A stretch of 64,000 nucleotides of DNA. Origin: Thermomicrobiales bacterium. Its GTDB lineage: Bacteria > Chloroflexota > Chloroflexia > Thermomicrobiales > UBA6265. The notes below the pieces were generated by a model. That model was given only the letters and a program-made list of their open reading frames with translations, did no database searches and was not told where the DNA came from. Shown here piece by piece: positions 44,423 through 52,816 of this stretch (its first letter is position 1; each line of letters starts with the position of its first letter). Position numbers and translations under genes: made by a program. Location: positions 1-64,000 of the forward strand of contig JAHBVL010000003.1 of assembly GCA_019637585.1 (NCBI GenBank), given 5' to 3'.

Positions 44423-46900
44423 TCAAATCATACTGTTCGGTTCGACATCGACAATCCATCCCGGTCTGGCCGGGAGTTCGTCCAGCAGTTCGTCGAACCC
44501 CTCTTCGGATGAGCGGATGACGATCTGCCACTGAAACTCGTTCCGTATTTTCGCAACGAATGCGGGCGCCGGTCCAAGGATGTCGACCGCCACCCCTCGC
44601 TCGTCGGCATGGTGCTCCAGCTCGGCCGCCATTTCGGCGGATTCCGTTCGGCATGTCTCCTCAGATGAGGAGCGGAAGAGATAGCGGGCCATGCGGCTGA
44701 AGGGCGGATAGCGAAACCGCTGCCGGAACGCGATCTCGTGGATGTAGAAGTCCTCATAGCTGTGGTTCGCGGCTGCTTTGATGGCGTAGTGGTCGGGCGT
44801 GTAGGTCTGGACGACCACGGTTCCCTGCGCCGCCCGGCGCCCCGCCCGTCCCGCCACCTGCGCGATCAATTGAAAGGTCCGTTCGGCCGACCGGTAGTCC
44901 GGAAAGTGAAGCTGGCTGTCCGCCTGGACGACGCCAACCGTCGTCACCCGGGGAAAATCGAGCCCCTTGGCCACCACCTGGGTGCCGACGACGATATCCG
45001 CTTCGCCCCGCTCGACGATCTTCAGCACCTCCTCGAATCCGCCATGACCGGCGATCGAGTCGCGATCGACCCGCAACACCCGGCTCGCCGGAAAGAGATG
45101 GCGCATCTCCTGTTCGATCCGTTGGGTGCCAGCGCCGAAATAGTCGAGTGGTCCCCCGCAAAACTCACACGCTCTCGGCGCCGCTTTCCGCATGTTGCAG
45201 CGGTGACAGACCAGGCGGTCTCTGTCCCGGTGATAGACCATCGGGATGTCGCACTGCGGGCAGACTACCGACTTGCCGCACGACCGGCAGATGATGATCG
45301 TCGACATCCCTCGCCGGTTGAGCAACACCACCGCTTGCTCAGCACGACTCAAGGAACGCTCGATTGCATCGAGCAACTCGCCCGAAAGGAGGGTCGAACC
45401 GGTCGTCCGGGCTTCCTGGCGCATGTCGACGACCGTGACATCGGGCATAGGCGCGCTTTCGCGAACCGCCAGCGTCTCCAGCCCCCCCGGGTCGAATCGC
45501 ACCCGTTCGGGCAGGTCGACGCGCCGGATCAATCCCCGCGTTGTCCGCCACGCCGTCTCGACGGCGGGCGTCGCGCTGCCAAGCACGAGCGCGACACCTC
45601 GCACCTCGGCGATATGCTCGGCCAGCCGCCTGGCGTGATACCGGGGAGACACATCCTGTTTGAATGCGGGGTCCTGCTCCTCATCGATCGCAATGGCGCC
45701 GAGCCGCTCGATCGGTGCAAACAGCGCCGAACGGGGTCCAACGACGATCCGCTTCTCTCCCCGCTGGATCGCCTGCCAGATGGCGAATCGCTCCGGCGCT
45801 TTCTGGGCGGAGTGGAGCACCGCCACGTCATCCGGGAAGCGCTCCTCGAATCGCCGCACGATCTGCGTTGCCAGCGCGATTTCCGGAACCAGCACGATCA
45901 TGCCCCGCTCGTCCCGCAGACAGCGCCCCGCCATGCGCAGGTAGATCTCCGTTTTGCCCGATCCCGTTACGCCGTAGAGCAGCATTGGCGTCGAATCGCC
46001 ACGCGCGATCGCCGATTCGATGGTCTGCCATGCCTGGGACTGAGCCGGCGAGAGAACGGGAGGGGGCGCAGGATCGGGGAGAACGCGAACCCGATCGACC
46101 GGCAGCGCCTCCACTTCGATCAGTCCTTTTTTCTCCAGCGCGGCGATGACCGACCCGCTGGCGCCCGTCTGCCGTAGCAGATCGGCAACCGGGAAGAGAT
46201 CGTTGTCTTCGCCGAGCAACCGCTGCCGCTCCGCCAGGAGCTCGAGAACGGCGCGCTGCTGCTCCGATCGCTGCACAGCTTCCAGGTCGAACTCGATCAA
46301 CCGGGCAAACCGGGCGGTTCTTGCCTTCGGCGGTTTGTCCTGAACGCCGAGCGATCGCTCCAGAAAGCCCTCTTCCTCCAGTTCGCGCAGCACACCGGCG
46401 TAGTTGCGCCCCATGGCCCGCCGAATCTGCGTCGCCGTCAGTTCGCCTCGTTCGCGCAGCAACTCGACGATTTTGCGTTGCACAGGAGTCAGTCCAGGAA
46501 TGCGGGGGTCGTCCGCGTCGATCAGCTCGAACGCTTCGAGCGTCCGGTGCTCCACACCTGGGGGGAAGAATGGCGACGCCGCATCGTAGAGGGTGCTGGC
46601 TGTTTCACGCGCCATCCACCGGGCGATCGCCATCGTCTCACCGGAAAGCGCGAACTCGGGTTTCACGAAGCCGGTGAGCGGCCGCAGCGTCACCCCTTCG
46701 GGAGGTTCCCGGTGAATGCTCACCACCAACCCAACGCCGGCGTCGCGTCTCAATGGCGCCCAGACCAGATGTCCCACACGCAGACGGTTGGCCAGGTGCT
46801 TGGGCACCAACCAGGTGTAGATCGACTGTCCATGCGCGGCAGCGGGAATGTCGATCGCCACATCGGCGCAGAGGGGTGGTTTCGCGGGGGCGTTGTTCAT
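44423..46900 (-). CDS. priA: Primosomal protein N' (replication restart helicase)
   Basis: ATG 46900 (MNNAPAKPPLCADVAID) gives 825 residues. The N-terminal 3'-DNA-binding domain (YTWLVPKHLANRLRVGHLVW) is present. Helicase motifs are LLYGVTGSGKTEIYLR (Walker A), GAIAIDEEQDPAFKQ (DEEQ), LVLGSATPAVETA and the C-terminal QVAGRAGRRAAQGTVVVQT. The zinc-binding Cys cluster lies between the motor halves: IICRSCGKSVVCPQCDIP, then CHRCNMRK and CEFCGG. PriA reloads the replisome at repaired forks, complementing RecG encoded at 30 kb. Confidence 0.96.
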   Translation of the reverse strand: MNNAPAKPPLCADVAIDIPAAAHGQSIYTWLVPKHLANRLRVGHLVWAPLRRDAGVGLVVSIHREPPEGVTLRPLTGFVKPEFALSGETMAIARWMARETASTLYDAASPFFPPGVEHRTLEAFELIDADDPRIPGLTPVQRKIVELLRERGELTATQIRRAMGRNYAGVLRELEEEGFLERSLGVQDKPPKARTARFARLIEFDLEAVQRSEQQRAVLELLAERQRLLGEDNDLFPVADLLRQTGASGSVIAALEKKGLIEVEALPVDRVRVLPDPAPPPVLSPAQSQAWQTIESAIARGDSTPMLLYGVTGSGKTEIYLRMAGRCLRDERGMIVLVPEIALATQIVRRFEERFPDDVAVLHSAQKAPERFAIWQAIQRGEKRIVVGPRSALFAPIERLGAIAIDEEQDPAFKQDVSPRYHARRLAEHIAEVRGVALVLGSATPAVETAWRTTRGLIRRVDLPERVRFDPGGLETLAVRESAPMPDVTVVDMRQEARTTGSTLLSGELLDAIERSLSRAEQAVVLLNRRGMSTIIICRSCGKSVVCPQCDIPMVYHRDRDRLVCHRCNMRKAAPRACEFCGGPLDYFGAGTQRIEQEMRHLFPASRVLRVDRDSIAGHGGFEEVLKIVERGEADIVVGTQVVAKGLDFPRVTTVGVVQADSQLHFPDYRSAERTFQLIAQVAGRAGRRAAQGTVVVQTYTPDHYAIKAAANHSYEDFYIHEIAFRQRFRYPPFSRMARYLFRSSSEETCRTESAEMAAELEHHADERGVAVDILGPAPAFVAKIRNEFQWQIVIRSSEEGFDELLDELPARPGWIVDVEPNSMI

Positions 46901-46960
46901 AGCCCAATGGTATCCGTAGCCACCGATCAAACGTGGAAACCGGCCCTGTGCCGGCCGAAC

Positions 46961-47998
46961 TCATATCACCGTGGCTGCTCGCCCGATGCCGGCGTTCATC
47001 AACTCCGTCGCCCGGGCGAAAACCGATGGACTGCCGCCCGTGTAGAGGAACACGACATCCTCATCGGCGCCGAACCGGCCCTCGCGGATGTGTCCGATCA
47101 ACCCCGCCAGCGCTTTCGCGGTATAGGTCGGCTCCAGGACGATTCCCTCGCTGCGAGCCAGCGCGATCGCTTCAAGTCCCGTATCGGTCGCGATGCCATA
47201 TCCCTCGCCCACGAACCGGTCCTCGATCGAGAAATCCCCGGCCACGAAGTGACGGTCGAACCCAAGCAGTTCCGCCGCGCCGGTGGCGATCGGCGCCGCG
47301 TCAGCGGAGAGCGTCGCTTCGTCGTCCTCGACGGCCACACCCTCGATCCAGCCGTCGCGTCCGGCAATCGCCGCACCCACGACCAACCCGGCCAGCGTTC
47401 CCTGCGACCCTGTAGGGCTGTAGATCCTCACGGGATCGATCTCCAACGCCGCAAACTGTTCGATCATCTCCGCCATCGCCCGGACATAGCCAAGCGCACC
47501 AAGAGGTGTGCTGCCACCGACCCTGATTGCGTAGGGCTTTTCTCCCGCCGCTTCCAGTTCCCTGGCCAGATCGAGCATGGCCGCATGTCTCGGCACACCC
47601 GGCTCGATCAGGACCACTTCGGCTCCCAGCAGATGATCGAGGAGCAGGTTCCCCTGCATCTCGACTCCACCCCGCGCGTCGAGCACCAGCACGCACCGCA
47701 ATCCGCACATTGCAGCCGCCGCTGCGGTCATGCGGGCATGGTTCGACTGCACATTCCCCTCGGTCAGAACCACGGTGTACCCCTCAGCCACCGCCGGCGC
47801 CACCAGATACTCGAGCTTTCGGGATTTGTTGCCCCCGTAGGCCAGCCCGGTCAGGTCGTCCCGCTTGATCCAGATGCGGGGCGACTTCTCCCCCAGCAAC
47901 GCTTCCAGATTGCGGGCCCGGCGCAACGGTGTAGGCAGTGAGCACAGATCGATGCGCGGGATTTCGTTCAGTTTGGCCAGAGCACTGGGGTCGAACAT
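46961..47998 (-). CDS. D-cysteine desulfhydrase / ACC deaminase family PLP enzyme
   Basis: ATG 47998 with AGGAG six bases upstream; 345 residues. A fold-type II PLP enzyme: the PLP lysine is in LAYGGNKSRKLEYL, the phosphate/substrate loop is LTEGNVQSNHARMTAAAAA, and the C-terminal GGSPSVFA is the ring-nitrogen Ser/Thr region. The family includes ACC deaminase, D-cysteine desulfhydrase and L-cysteate sulfo-lyase, and sequence alone does not separate them safely. Divergent from an aminotransferase gene, suggesting a shared amino-acid pathway. Confidence 0.88.
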   Translation of the reverse strand: MFDPSALAKLNEIPRIDLCSLPTPLRRARNLEALLGEKSPRIWIKRDDLTGLAYGGNKSRKLEYLVAPAVAEGYTVVLTEGNVQSNHARMTAAAAAMCGLRCVLVLDARGGVEMQGNLLLDHLLGAEVVLIEPGVPRHAAMLDLARELEAAGEKPYAIRVGGSTPLGALGYVRAMAEMIEQFAALEIDPVRIYSPTGSQGTLAGLVVGAAIAGRDGWIEGVAVEDDEATLSADAAPIATGAAELLGFDRHFVAGDFSIEDRFVGEGYGIATDTGLEAIALARSEGIVLEPTYTAKALAGLIGHIREGRFGADEDVVFLYTGGSPSVFARATELMNAGIGRAATVI

Positions 47999-48094
47999 GG
48001 TTGCTCCTGAATTCAGTGGACACGGCCCGATCGGCAACCTGAAGTATGGCCGTATACTGCGGACCAGGTTGTTCGCTCGCTACAGGAGTTCCTC

Positions 48095-49468
48095 ATGTCC
48101 AGTGCCGTTGCCGCACCCACTTTGCTCAACGATTACGAAGCAGCGTTTGCTGGTTCCAAAGCGCGCCTAGAACTCTCGCAGCAGAGTCTGGCCGGTGGTC
48201 TGGCGCATGATGGCCGCTACATCAAGCCCTTTCCGATTCAGATCGACCGCGCCGACGGCGCGCACAAATGGGATGTGGACGGCCACGAACTGATCGACTA
48301 TGCCATCGGTCATGGATCGCTCATTTTGGGACACAACAACCCGGCCATCACCGCCGCCATGCACGCGCAGCTGGACAAGGGTACTCACTACAGCGCCGGC
48401 CATGAAGGTGAGATTCTCTGGGCCCAGCAGGTCCAGAAATTGATTCCCAGCGCTGAGCTGGTTCGCTTCACCGGATCAGGAACCGAATCGAACCTGCTGG
48501 CGATGCGGTTGGCTCGTGCCTACACCGGCAAACCGAGCGTGCTCAAGTTCGAAGGGCACTTTCACGGTTGGAGCGACTATCTGATCAAGGGCGAAAAACC
48601 GCCGTTCGAAGCGCCGGGCGCTCCCGGCGTGCCGGACGACGTGATGCGCACCGTTGCCGCGCTGCCGCCAGACGACATGGGCGCGGTCGAAGAACGGCTG
48701 GCGCAGGGGGATGTTGCCGTCATTCTCGTCGAACCAAGCGGTGGGTCCTGGTCGATGATTCCGCTGGCCGAGGGCACGTTGGCGTCGTTGCGCGACCTGG
48801 CAACCAAATATGGCGCCGTGCTCCTCTTTGATGAAGTCATCACCGGATTCCGCTGGGCGCCGGGTGGCGCGCAGGAGCGATTCGGCATCACTCCGGATCT
48901 GACCACCATGGCCAAGATCGTGGCGGGCGGTATGCCGGGTGGAGCCGTAGCCGGCAAAGCCGAGATCATGGAGTACCTCCTCTTCAAGGATGAGCCGGGC
49001 TGGAACGCCAAGAAGGTCATTCACCCCGGCACCTACAACGCCAACCCGCTGGCCGCCATCGCCGGCTATACCTGTCTGACGCAGTGCGAGGACCCAGCGG
49101 TCCAGCAGACCTGCGATCGACTTGCGGCCACGTTGCGGGCAGGGCTGAATACCGTTCTCGAAACACGTGGCATCGATGGCGCCTGCTGGGGCGAGAGTTC
49201 GGTGTTCCATCTGATTCTGGGAGAAAAGGTCAGCAACCGGACCGCCGGCGATCTCCGCGCGCCTGAAGGCGTCGCGCCCGCCACGTTGAAGGCCAGCGGA
49301 CGGGCTGGTGTCGCCACCCCGATGCATCTGGCCATGGCCCTGGAGGGCGTCGACCTCTTCAACGGCGGCGGTCTCCTGAGCACTCGACACACCGACGAGG
49401 ACATCGCCTTCACCCTCAAAGCGTTCGACAACGCCCTGACCCGGCTCGTCGATTCAGGCTACCTCTAG
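48095..49468 (+). CDS. Class III aminotransferase, glutamate-1-semialdehyde mutase-like
   Basis: A 457-residue PLP enzyme. Motifs are DGHELIDYAIGHGSLILGH near the N-terminus, RFTGSGTESNLLAMRLARAY (cofactor loop), EGHFHGWSD, the LLFDEVITGFRWAPGG Asp, and the lysine region TTMAKIVAGGMPGGAVAGK. It looks like GSA aminomutase (HemL), but the DGTLTSLRD-type surroundings and the absence of other haem genes leave room for another role. Family members also include D-amino-acid or beta-amino-acid aminotransferases. Divergent from the PLP desulfhydrase-like gene with a 96-bp promoter gap. Confidence 0.88.
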   Translation: MSSAVAAPTLLNDYEAAFAGSKARLELSQQSLAGGLAHDGRYIKPFPIQIDRADGAHKWDVDGHELIDYAIGHGSLILGHNNPAITAAMHAQLDKGTHYSAGHEGEILWAQQVQKLIPSAELVRFTGSGTESNLLAMRLARAYTGKPSVLKFEGHFHGWSDYLIKGEKPPFEAPGAPGVPDDVMRTVAALPPDDMGAVEERLAQGDVAVILVEPSGGSWSMIPLAEGTLASLRDLATKYGAVLLFDEVITGFRWAPGGAQERFGITPDLTTMAKIVAGGMPGGAVAGKAEIMEYLLFKDEPGWNAKKVIHPGTYNANPLAAIAGYTCLTQCEDPAVQQTCDRLAATLRAGLNTVLETRGIDGACWGESSVFHLILGEKVSNRTAGDLRAPEGVAPATLKASGRAGVATPMHLAMALEGVDLFNGGGLLSTRHTDEDIAFTLKAFDNALTRLVDSGYL

Positions 49469-49481
49469 GCGAACCCATTGG

Positions 49482-49553
49482 TGTAGCGGCGAGGCCTGCC
49501 TCGCTCGTCGGTCCGCGGTGGTCGCGATGGGCAATGCAGGCATTGCCGCTACA
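49482..49553. repeat. 72-bp palindromic element, copy 1
   Basis: Begins TGTAGCGGCGAGGCCTGCCT and ends GGCAATGCAGGCATTGCCGC followed by TACA; the outer nine bases are inverted repeats. It is a near-copy of 49616-49687. The inner GGCAAT-GCAGGC-ATTGCC hairpin is the AT variant of the palindromes at 76 and 2789. Confidence 0.85.
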
Positions 49554-49615
49554 GCTGGGCACGTAACACCACGGCGACGTGGGTCTTGCCCCGATATACA
49601 AGACCACCCCGTCGA

Positions 49616-49687
49616 TGTAGCGCCGAGGCCTGCATCGCCCGTCGGTCCGCTGCGGTTGCGATCGGCAATGCAGGCATTGCCGCTACA
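49616..49687. repeat. 72-bp palindromic element, copy 2
   Basis: Direct repeat of 49482-49553 with the same length and ends (TGTAGCGCC...GCCGCTACA) and an identical GGCAATGCAGGCATTGCCGC right module. The two copies lie 62 bp apart in the 267-bp gap before the mocA-like gene. No coding sequence. Confidence 0.85.
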
Positions 49688-49717
49688 GCTCTACTGCCGC
49701 GGCCACTCGACCTTCCG

Positions 49718-49752
49718 TTTCCCATCTACTGTTTCCTATCCACCATCTACCA
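49718..49752. repeat. Heptad run overlapping the 3' end of the mocA-like gene
   Basis: Five 7-mers with period 7 (TTTCCCA-TCTACTG-TTTCCTA-TCCACCA-TCTACCA). The array covers the last codons and the stop of the minus-strand gene (49736), so it encodes part of its C-terminus (VVDGG). Confidence 0.7.
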
Positions 49753-50320
49753 CCGCCCGATAATCCTCCAACGTATCCACATCCAACGGCATCGGACGAC
49801 CGAACTCCACCGCCTCTATCTCGTCTGGGTATCGCTGAAAGAGCGCCCGAGCGCCGGTGTCCCCTGTCAATTGGGCAATCTCGGGGAAGAGCGAGGCCTG
49901 AAAAAGGACCGGGTTGCCCCTCACTCCCTGCCAGGTAGCGATGACGATTTTCGATTCGGACCGTGTTGCCGCGTCGATCACCTGATCGATCACCGCCGCA
50001 TCGACGCCCGGCTGGTCCCCCAACACGACGATCGCCGCGTCGCACCATTCGGGCAGCGCCCATACCCCGGCGATCAGAGAGCTGGCCTGCCCACTGGCAT
50101 ACCCTTCATTGACGACGACGGTGAAGTCACCCGGATCGATGGCGGCATCGACTGCTTCCGCGTCGTGCCCCAGCACGACGACGCCCGTATCGACACGCGA
50201 GGCGGCCACATTGTCGATCGCATGTTGCAGGAGGGGTTTGCCTCGCAGTTCGAGGAGCTGCTTGGTGACGCCGGCTCTGCTGCCGCTGCCCGCCGCCAGA
50301 ATGATGGCGCCGACGCGCAT
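49736..50320 (-). CDS. mocA: MocA-type molybdenum cofactor nucleotidyltransferase
   Basis: A 194-residue NTP-transferase fold protein. The nucleotide-binding opening is GAIILAAGSGSRAGVTKQLL, the catalytic Asp region is AIVVLGDQPGVDAAVID, and NPVLFQASLFPEIAQLTGD is typical of MocA/MobA-like CTP:molybdopterin cytidylyltransferases. MCD cofactor is used by molybdenum hydroxylases such as CO dehydrogenase and xanthine dehydrogenase, which fits the upstream xdhC and coxD/E genes. Last gene of the operon, 15 bp after xdhC. Confidence 0.9.
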   Translation of the reverse strand: MRVGAIILAAGSGSRAGVTKQLLELRGKPLLQHAIDNVAASRVDTGVVVLGHDAEAVDAAIDPGDFTVVVNEGYASGQASSLIAGVWALPEWCDAAIVVLGDQPGVDAAVIDQVIDAATRSESKIVIATWQGVRGNPVLFQASLFPEIAQLTGDTGARALFQRYPDEIEAVEFGRPMPLDVDTLEDYRAVVDGG

Positions 50321-50335
50321 GCCCCGCTCCCCTCG

Positions 50336-51100
50336 CTAGACTCGGGCGCGAATGTTGCCGCTCGATTGGGCCAGCAAACCGCCCGGTCTGCCATGCCAGA
50401 TGGCGATGATCTCAGCCAGGATGCTGATGGCCATTTCCTCGGGGGTGCTGGCGCCGATATCGAGTCCGATCGGTCCATGAATGCGAGCGATGCTCTCCTC
50501 ATCGACACCGGCATCGCGCAGCCGCTGACGCCGGTCGACATTCGTCTTCCTGCTGCCCACAGCGCCGATGTAGCGAGCCGGCGTGGCCAGCGCCCCGAGC
50601 AGCGCCGGTTCGTCGAACTTCGGATCGTGCGACAGGATCGCGATCGCGGTGTTGCGATCGATCGTCATTCCCTCCAACGCGACATCGGGCCACTCCAGGA
50701 TGAGCTGATCCGCATCCGGAAAGCGTTCGGCAGTGGCCAGCTTCGGTCTGACATCGATCACCACCACCCGGAAACCGAGCATCTTGGCCATCGCGGCCAG
50801 CGGCTGGGCGACATGAACCGCTCCGAAGATCAGCAGCGACGGTGGGGGTGGAAAGCTCTCGAAGAAGACCTCGAACTCGCCAATGGACTCGGTCGTCGAC
50901 CGGCTCTCCGCGAGGTGCTCCCGCATCCGGTCGATGATTTGCTCGTCGAATGCCGCGTCACCGATGCTTCCGGAGACCTGACCATCGATCAGAACGATTC
51001 GGGCGCCGACTGCGTCTCCGCGCACGACGGTTGCCGTCGCCGCCGGTTGATAGGATTCGATCGCCGATTTGAGTCGTTCGTAAACCGAAGTTTCGGTCAC
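50336..51100 (-). CDS. XdhC/CoxI family protein, Rossmann part
   Basis: GTG 51100, overlapping the preceding gene by four bases; 254 residues. It carries the C-terminal XdhC Rossmann domain: LLIFGAVHVAQPLAAMAKML (with Ala in place of the usual Gly-His that follows GAG), VIDVRPKLATAERFPDAD, then ILSHDPKFDEPALLGAL and RYIGAVGSRKTNVDRR. XdhC proteins bind molybdenum cofactor, sulfurate it and insert it into hydroxylases. The separate small gene upstream supplies the N-terminal XdhC/CoxI domain, so the protein is split in two here. Confidence 0.9.
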   Translation of the reverse strand: MTETSVYERLKSAIESYQPAATATVVRGDAVGARIVLIDGQVSGSIGDAAFDEQIIDRMREHLAESRSTTESIGEFEVFFESFPPPPSLLIFGAVHVAQPLAAMAKMLGFRVVVIDVRPKLATAERFPDADQLILEWPDVALEGMTIDRNTAIAILSHDPKFDEPALLGALATPARYIGAVGSRKTNVDRRQRLRDAGVDEESIARIHGPIGLDIGASTPEEMAISILAEIIAIWHGRPGGLLAQSSGNIRARV

Positions 51101-51417
51101 TGCCCACCATCCAGCGGTTCGACATAGACTTCGATCGTCCCGCCGCAAGCCAGTCCCACATCCCAGGCCATTTCGTCCGAGATGCCGTAGCGGATCAGTT
51201 TCGGTTTGCCTGTGGCCAGCACATCCTGCGCTTCTTCGAAAACCGCCGTTTCCACGCAGCCACCACTCACCGACCCGGCCAGGTTTCCTCCGTCGGAAAC
51301 CGCCATGGTCGCTCCAACCGGTCGCGGCGCGGAGCCCTCGACCTTCACCACGGTGGCCAACGCCACTCGTTCGCCTGACTGCCGCCAGGCGTCAATGTCG
51401 TGCAGCAGTTCTTTCAC
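51097..51417 (-). CDS. XdhC/CoxI N-terminal domain protein (small, separate)
   Basis: A 106-residue protein comprising only the XdhC_CoxI domain: DAWRQSGERVALATVVKVEG, SAPRPVGATMAVSDGG, then the conserved Cys motif GSVSGGCVETAVFEEAQ and CGGTIEVYVEPL. It probably works with the Rossmann protein encoded next, whose start overlaps its stop. Two-gene XdhC arrangements occur in CO-dehydrogenase-type clusters. The stop of the VWA gene overlaps its start by ~26 bp. Confidence 0.92.
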   Translation of the reverse strand: MKELLHDIDAWRQSGERVALATVVKVEGSAPRPVGATMAVSDGGNLAGSVSGGCVETAVFEEAQDVLATGKPKLIRYGISDEMAWDVGLACGGTIEVYVEPLDGGQ

Positions 51418-52816
51418 GACTACCGCTCCTTTCGATGCGCTTGCCGTCCATCATCGGTCCAACATCGACCAACAGGTGACCGCGATCGTTGACAAACGGC
51501 TTCATCTGAAGTGAATCACTGGAAACCGGCCGGATCGAGCGATTGGCGCGCACCGGCGGTGAGTCGTCCATATCGCCAAGCAATCTGGCCAGGGCTTCCA
51601 GGCTCTTGAGATTGTGGATGGGCAGAAATGCGTCGACAAAGGGAAGCGCAGCCCGAATCCCCTGGGTCAGCGGCTGGTAGCCCGGCGCGCCGAGCAGCGG
51701 ATTGAGCCAGATCAACCGGCGGCACGACCGCTGCAACCGGGCCATCTCTGTGGCCAGCAGTTGAGGGTCGCCGCGATCCCATCCATCCGAGATCATGACC
51801 ACTGTGGCGCCGGACCGCAACACGCGGCGGCTCCATTCATAGTTGAACGCCTTGATCGACTCGCCGATACGGGTGCCGCCCGACCAGTCGTGCACCGATT
51901 TGACGACCTGTTCGATCGCCGAATCGACATTCTTCTTGCGCAGTTCGCGCGTGATCCGGGTCAGCCGGGTACTGAACACAAAGACCTCGACGCTGTCGAG
52001 ACCCTGCTCCAGGGCGTGGACGAACTGCAGCAGCAATCGCGAATAGCGGTCCATCGACCCGGAAATATCGCAGATAAGGACGAGCGGCCGCATCTTTTCC
52101 TTGCGCCGCCGTCTTCGCAGCTCCAGCGGCACGCCGCCATGCTTCAGACTGTGCCGCAGGGTACGGCGGTAGTCGATGAAATCACCATGCGGCGCTTTCT
52201 CCAGACGTCGCGTCTCTCGCGTGCCGAGGCGCCAAGACATCCCGGAGATGATCCGCCGGGCTTCGGCGATCTCGTCGGGCGAGAACTGGGCAAAATCCTT
52301 CTTGCGCAGCACTTCCCGGGCGCTGAAGACGATTACATCCTCGGGCAGCGCGTCCAGATCCTCGGTTTTGCTCTGATCGTCGATCGCCGAGTCCTCGACG
52401 GCCATCACGGCTCGTTCTTTGTCGGTTTCGCCCTTGCCCGCCTGCGGTTTCTTCTTCTCGACCTCGGCGCCCTTCTTGGGATCGCTGGGAGCAGGAGGCA
52501 TGTCGAACTGATGCTGGTCGAGCGCGTCCTGTTCAAGCGTCTCCGGCCGGAGCAAACGCCGCCAGAACCGGGCGAACACGACGTCGAATACCGGAATCTG
52601 CTCGGGAGAGGTCACCAGGGTCGACTTGGCCGCGCTATAGAAATCGTCCCGGCGATTGCAGTCGATCACCGACACCGCATCGACCAGATTGATCACCTGC
52701 CCGGAACCGATGTTCAGCCCCGAATCGCGCAGGTCGCGGGCCAGCGTCAGCAGATTCGCGGCAAGCTGCGATTCGAGTGGTATTCCTTCGAAGAGCCGGT
52801 AACTAGTCGACGGCAC
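51392..52816 (-). CDS. coxE: CoxE-like VWA-domain protein
   Basis: GTG at 52816, overlapping the end of the MoxR gene by 14 bp, gives 474 residues; the longer frame would overlap it further. The C-terminal half is a VWA domain with a full MIDAS (LICDISGSMDRYSR, MISDGWDRGDPQ) and the family's SWRLGTRETRRLEKA region before it. A charged linker lies between (DPKKGAEVEKKKPQAGKGET). CoxE works with the MoxR ATPase CoxD to mature the Mo-Cu active site of aerobic CO dehydrogenase; related pairs serve other molybdenum hydroxylases. Confidence 0.9.
   Translation of the reverse strand: MPSTSYRLFEGIPLESQLAANLLTLARDLRDSGLNIGSGQVINLVDAVSVIDCNRRDDFYSAAKSTLVTSPEQIPVFDVVFARFWRRLLRPETLEQDALDQHQFDMPPAPSDPKKGAEVEKKKPQAGKGETDKERAVMAVEDSAIDDQSKTEDLDALPEDVIVFSAREVLRKKDFAQFSPDEIAEARRIISGMSWRLGTRETRRLEKAPHGDFIDYRRTLRHSLKHGGVPLELRRRRRKEKMRPLVLICDISGSMDRYSRLLLQFVHALEQGLDSVEVFVFSTRLTRITRELRKKNVDSAIEQVVKSVHDWSGGTRIGESIKAFNYEWSRRVLRSGATVVMISDGWDRGDPQLLATEMARLQRSCRRLIWLNPLLGAPGYQPLTQGIRAALPFVDAFLPIHNLKSLEALARLLGDMDDSPPVRANRSIRPVSSDSLQMKPFVNDRGHLLVDVGPMMDGKRIERSGSRERTAARH

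Noticed and set aside
44738-46177. A 479-codon plus-strand frame inside priA
   Set aside because: Antisense shadow of a gene with all PriA helicase motifs; composition is Arg/His/Asp-rich with no domain.
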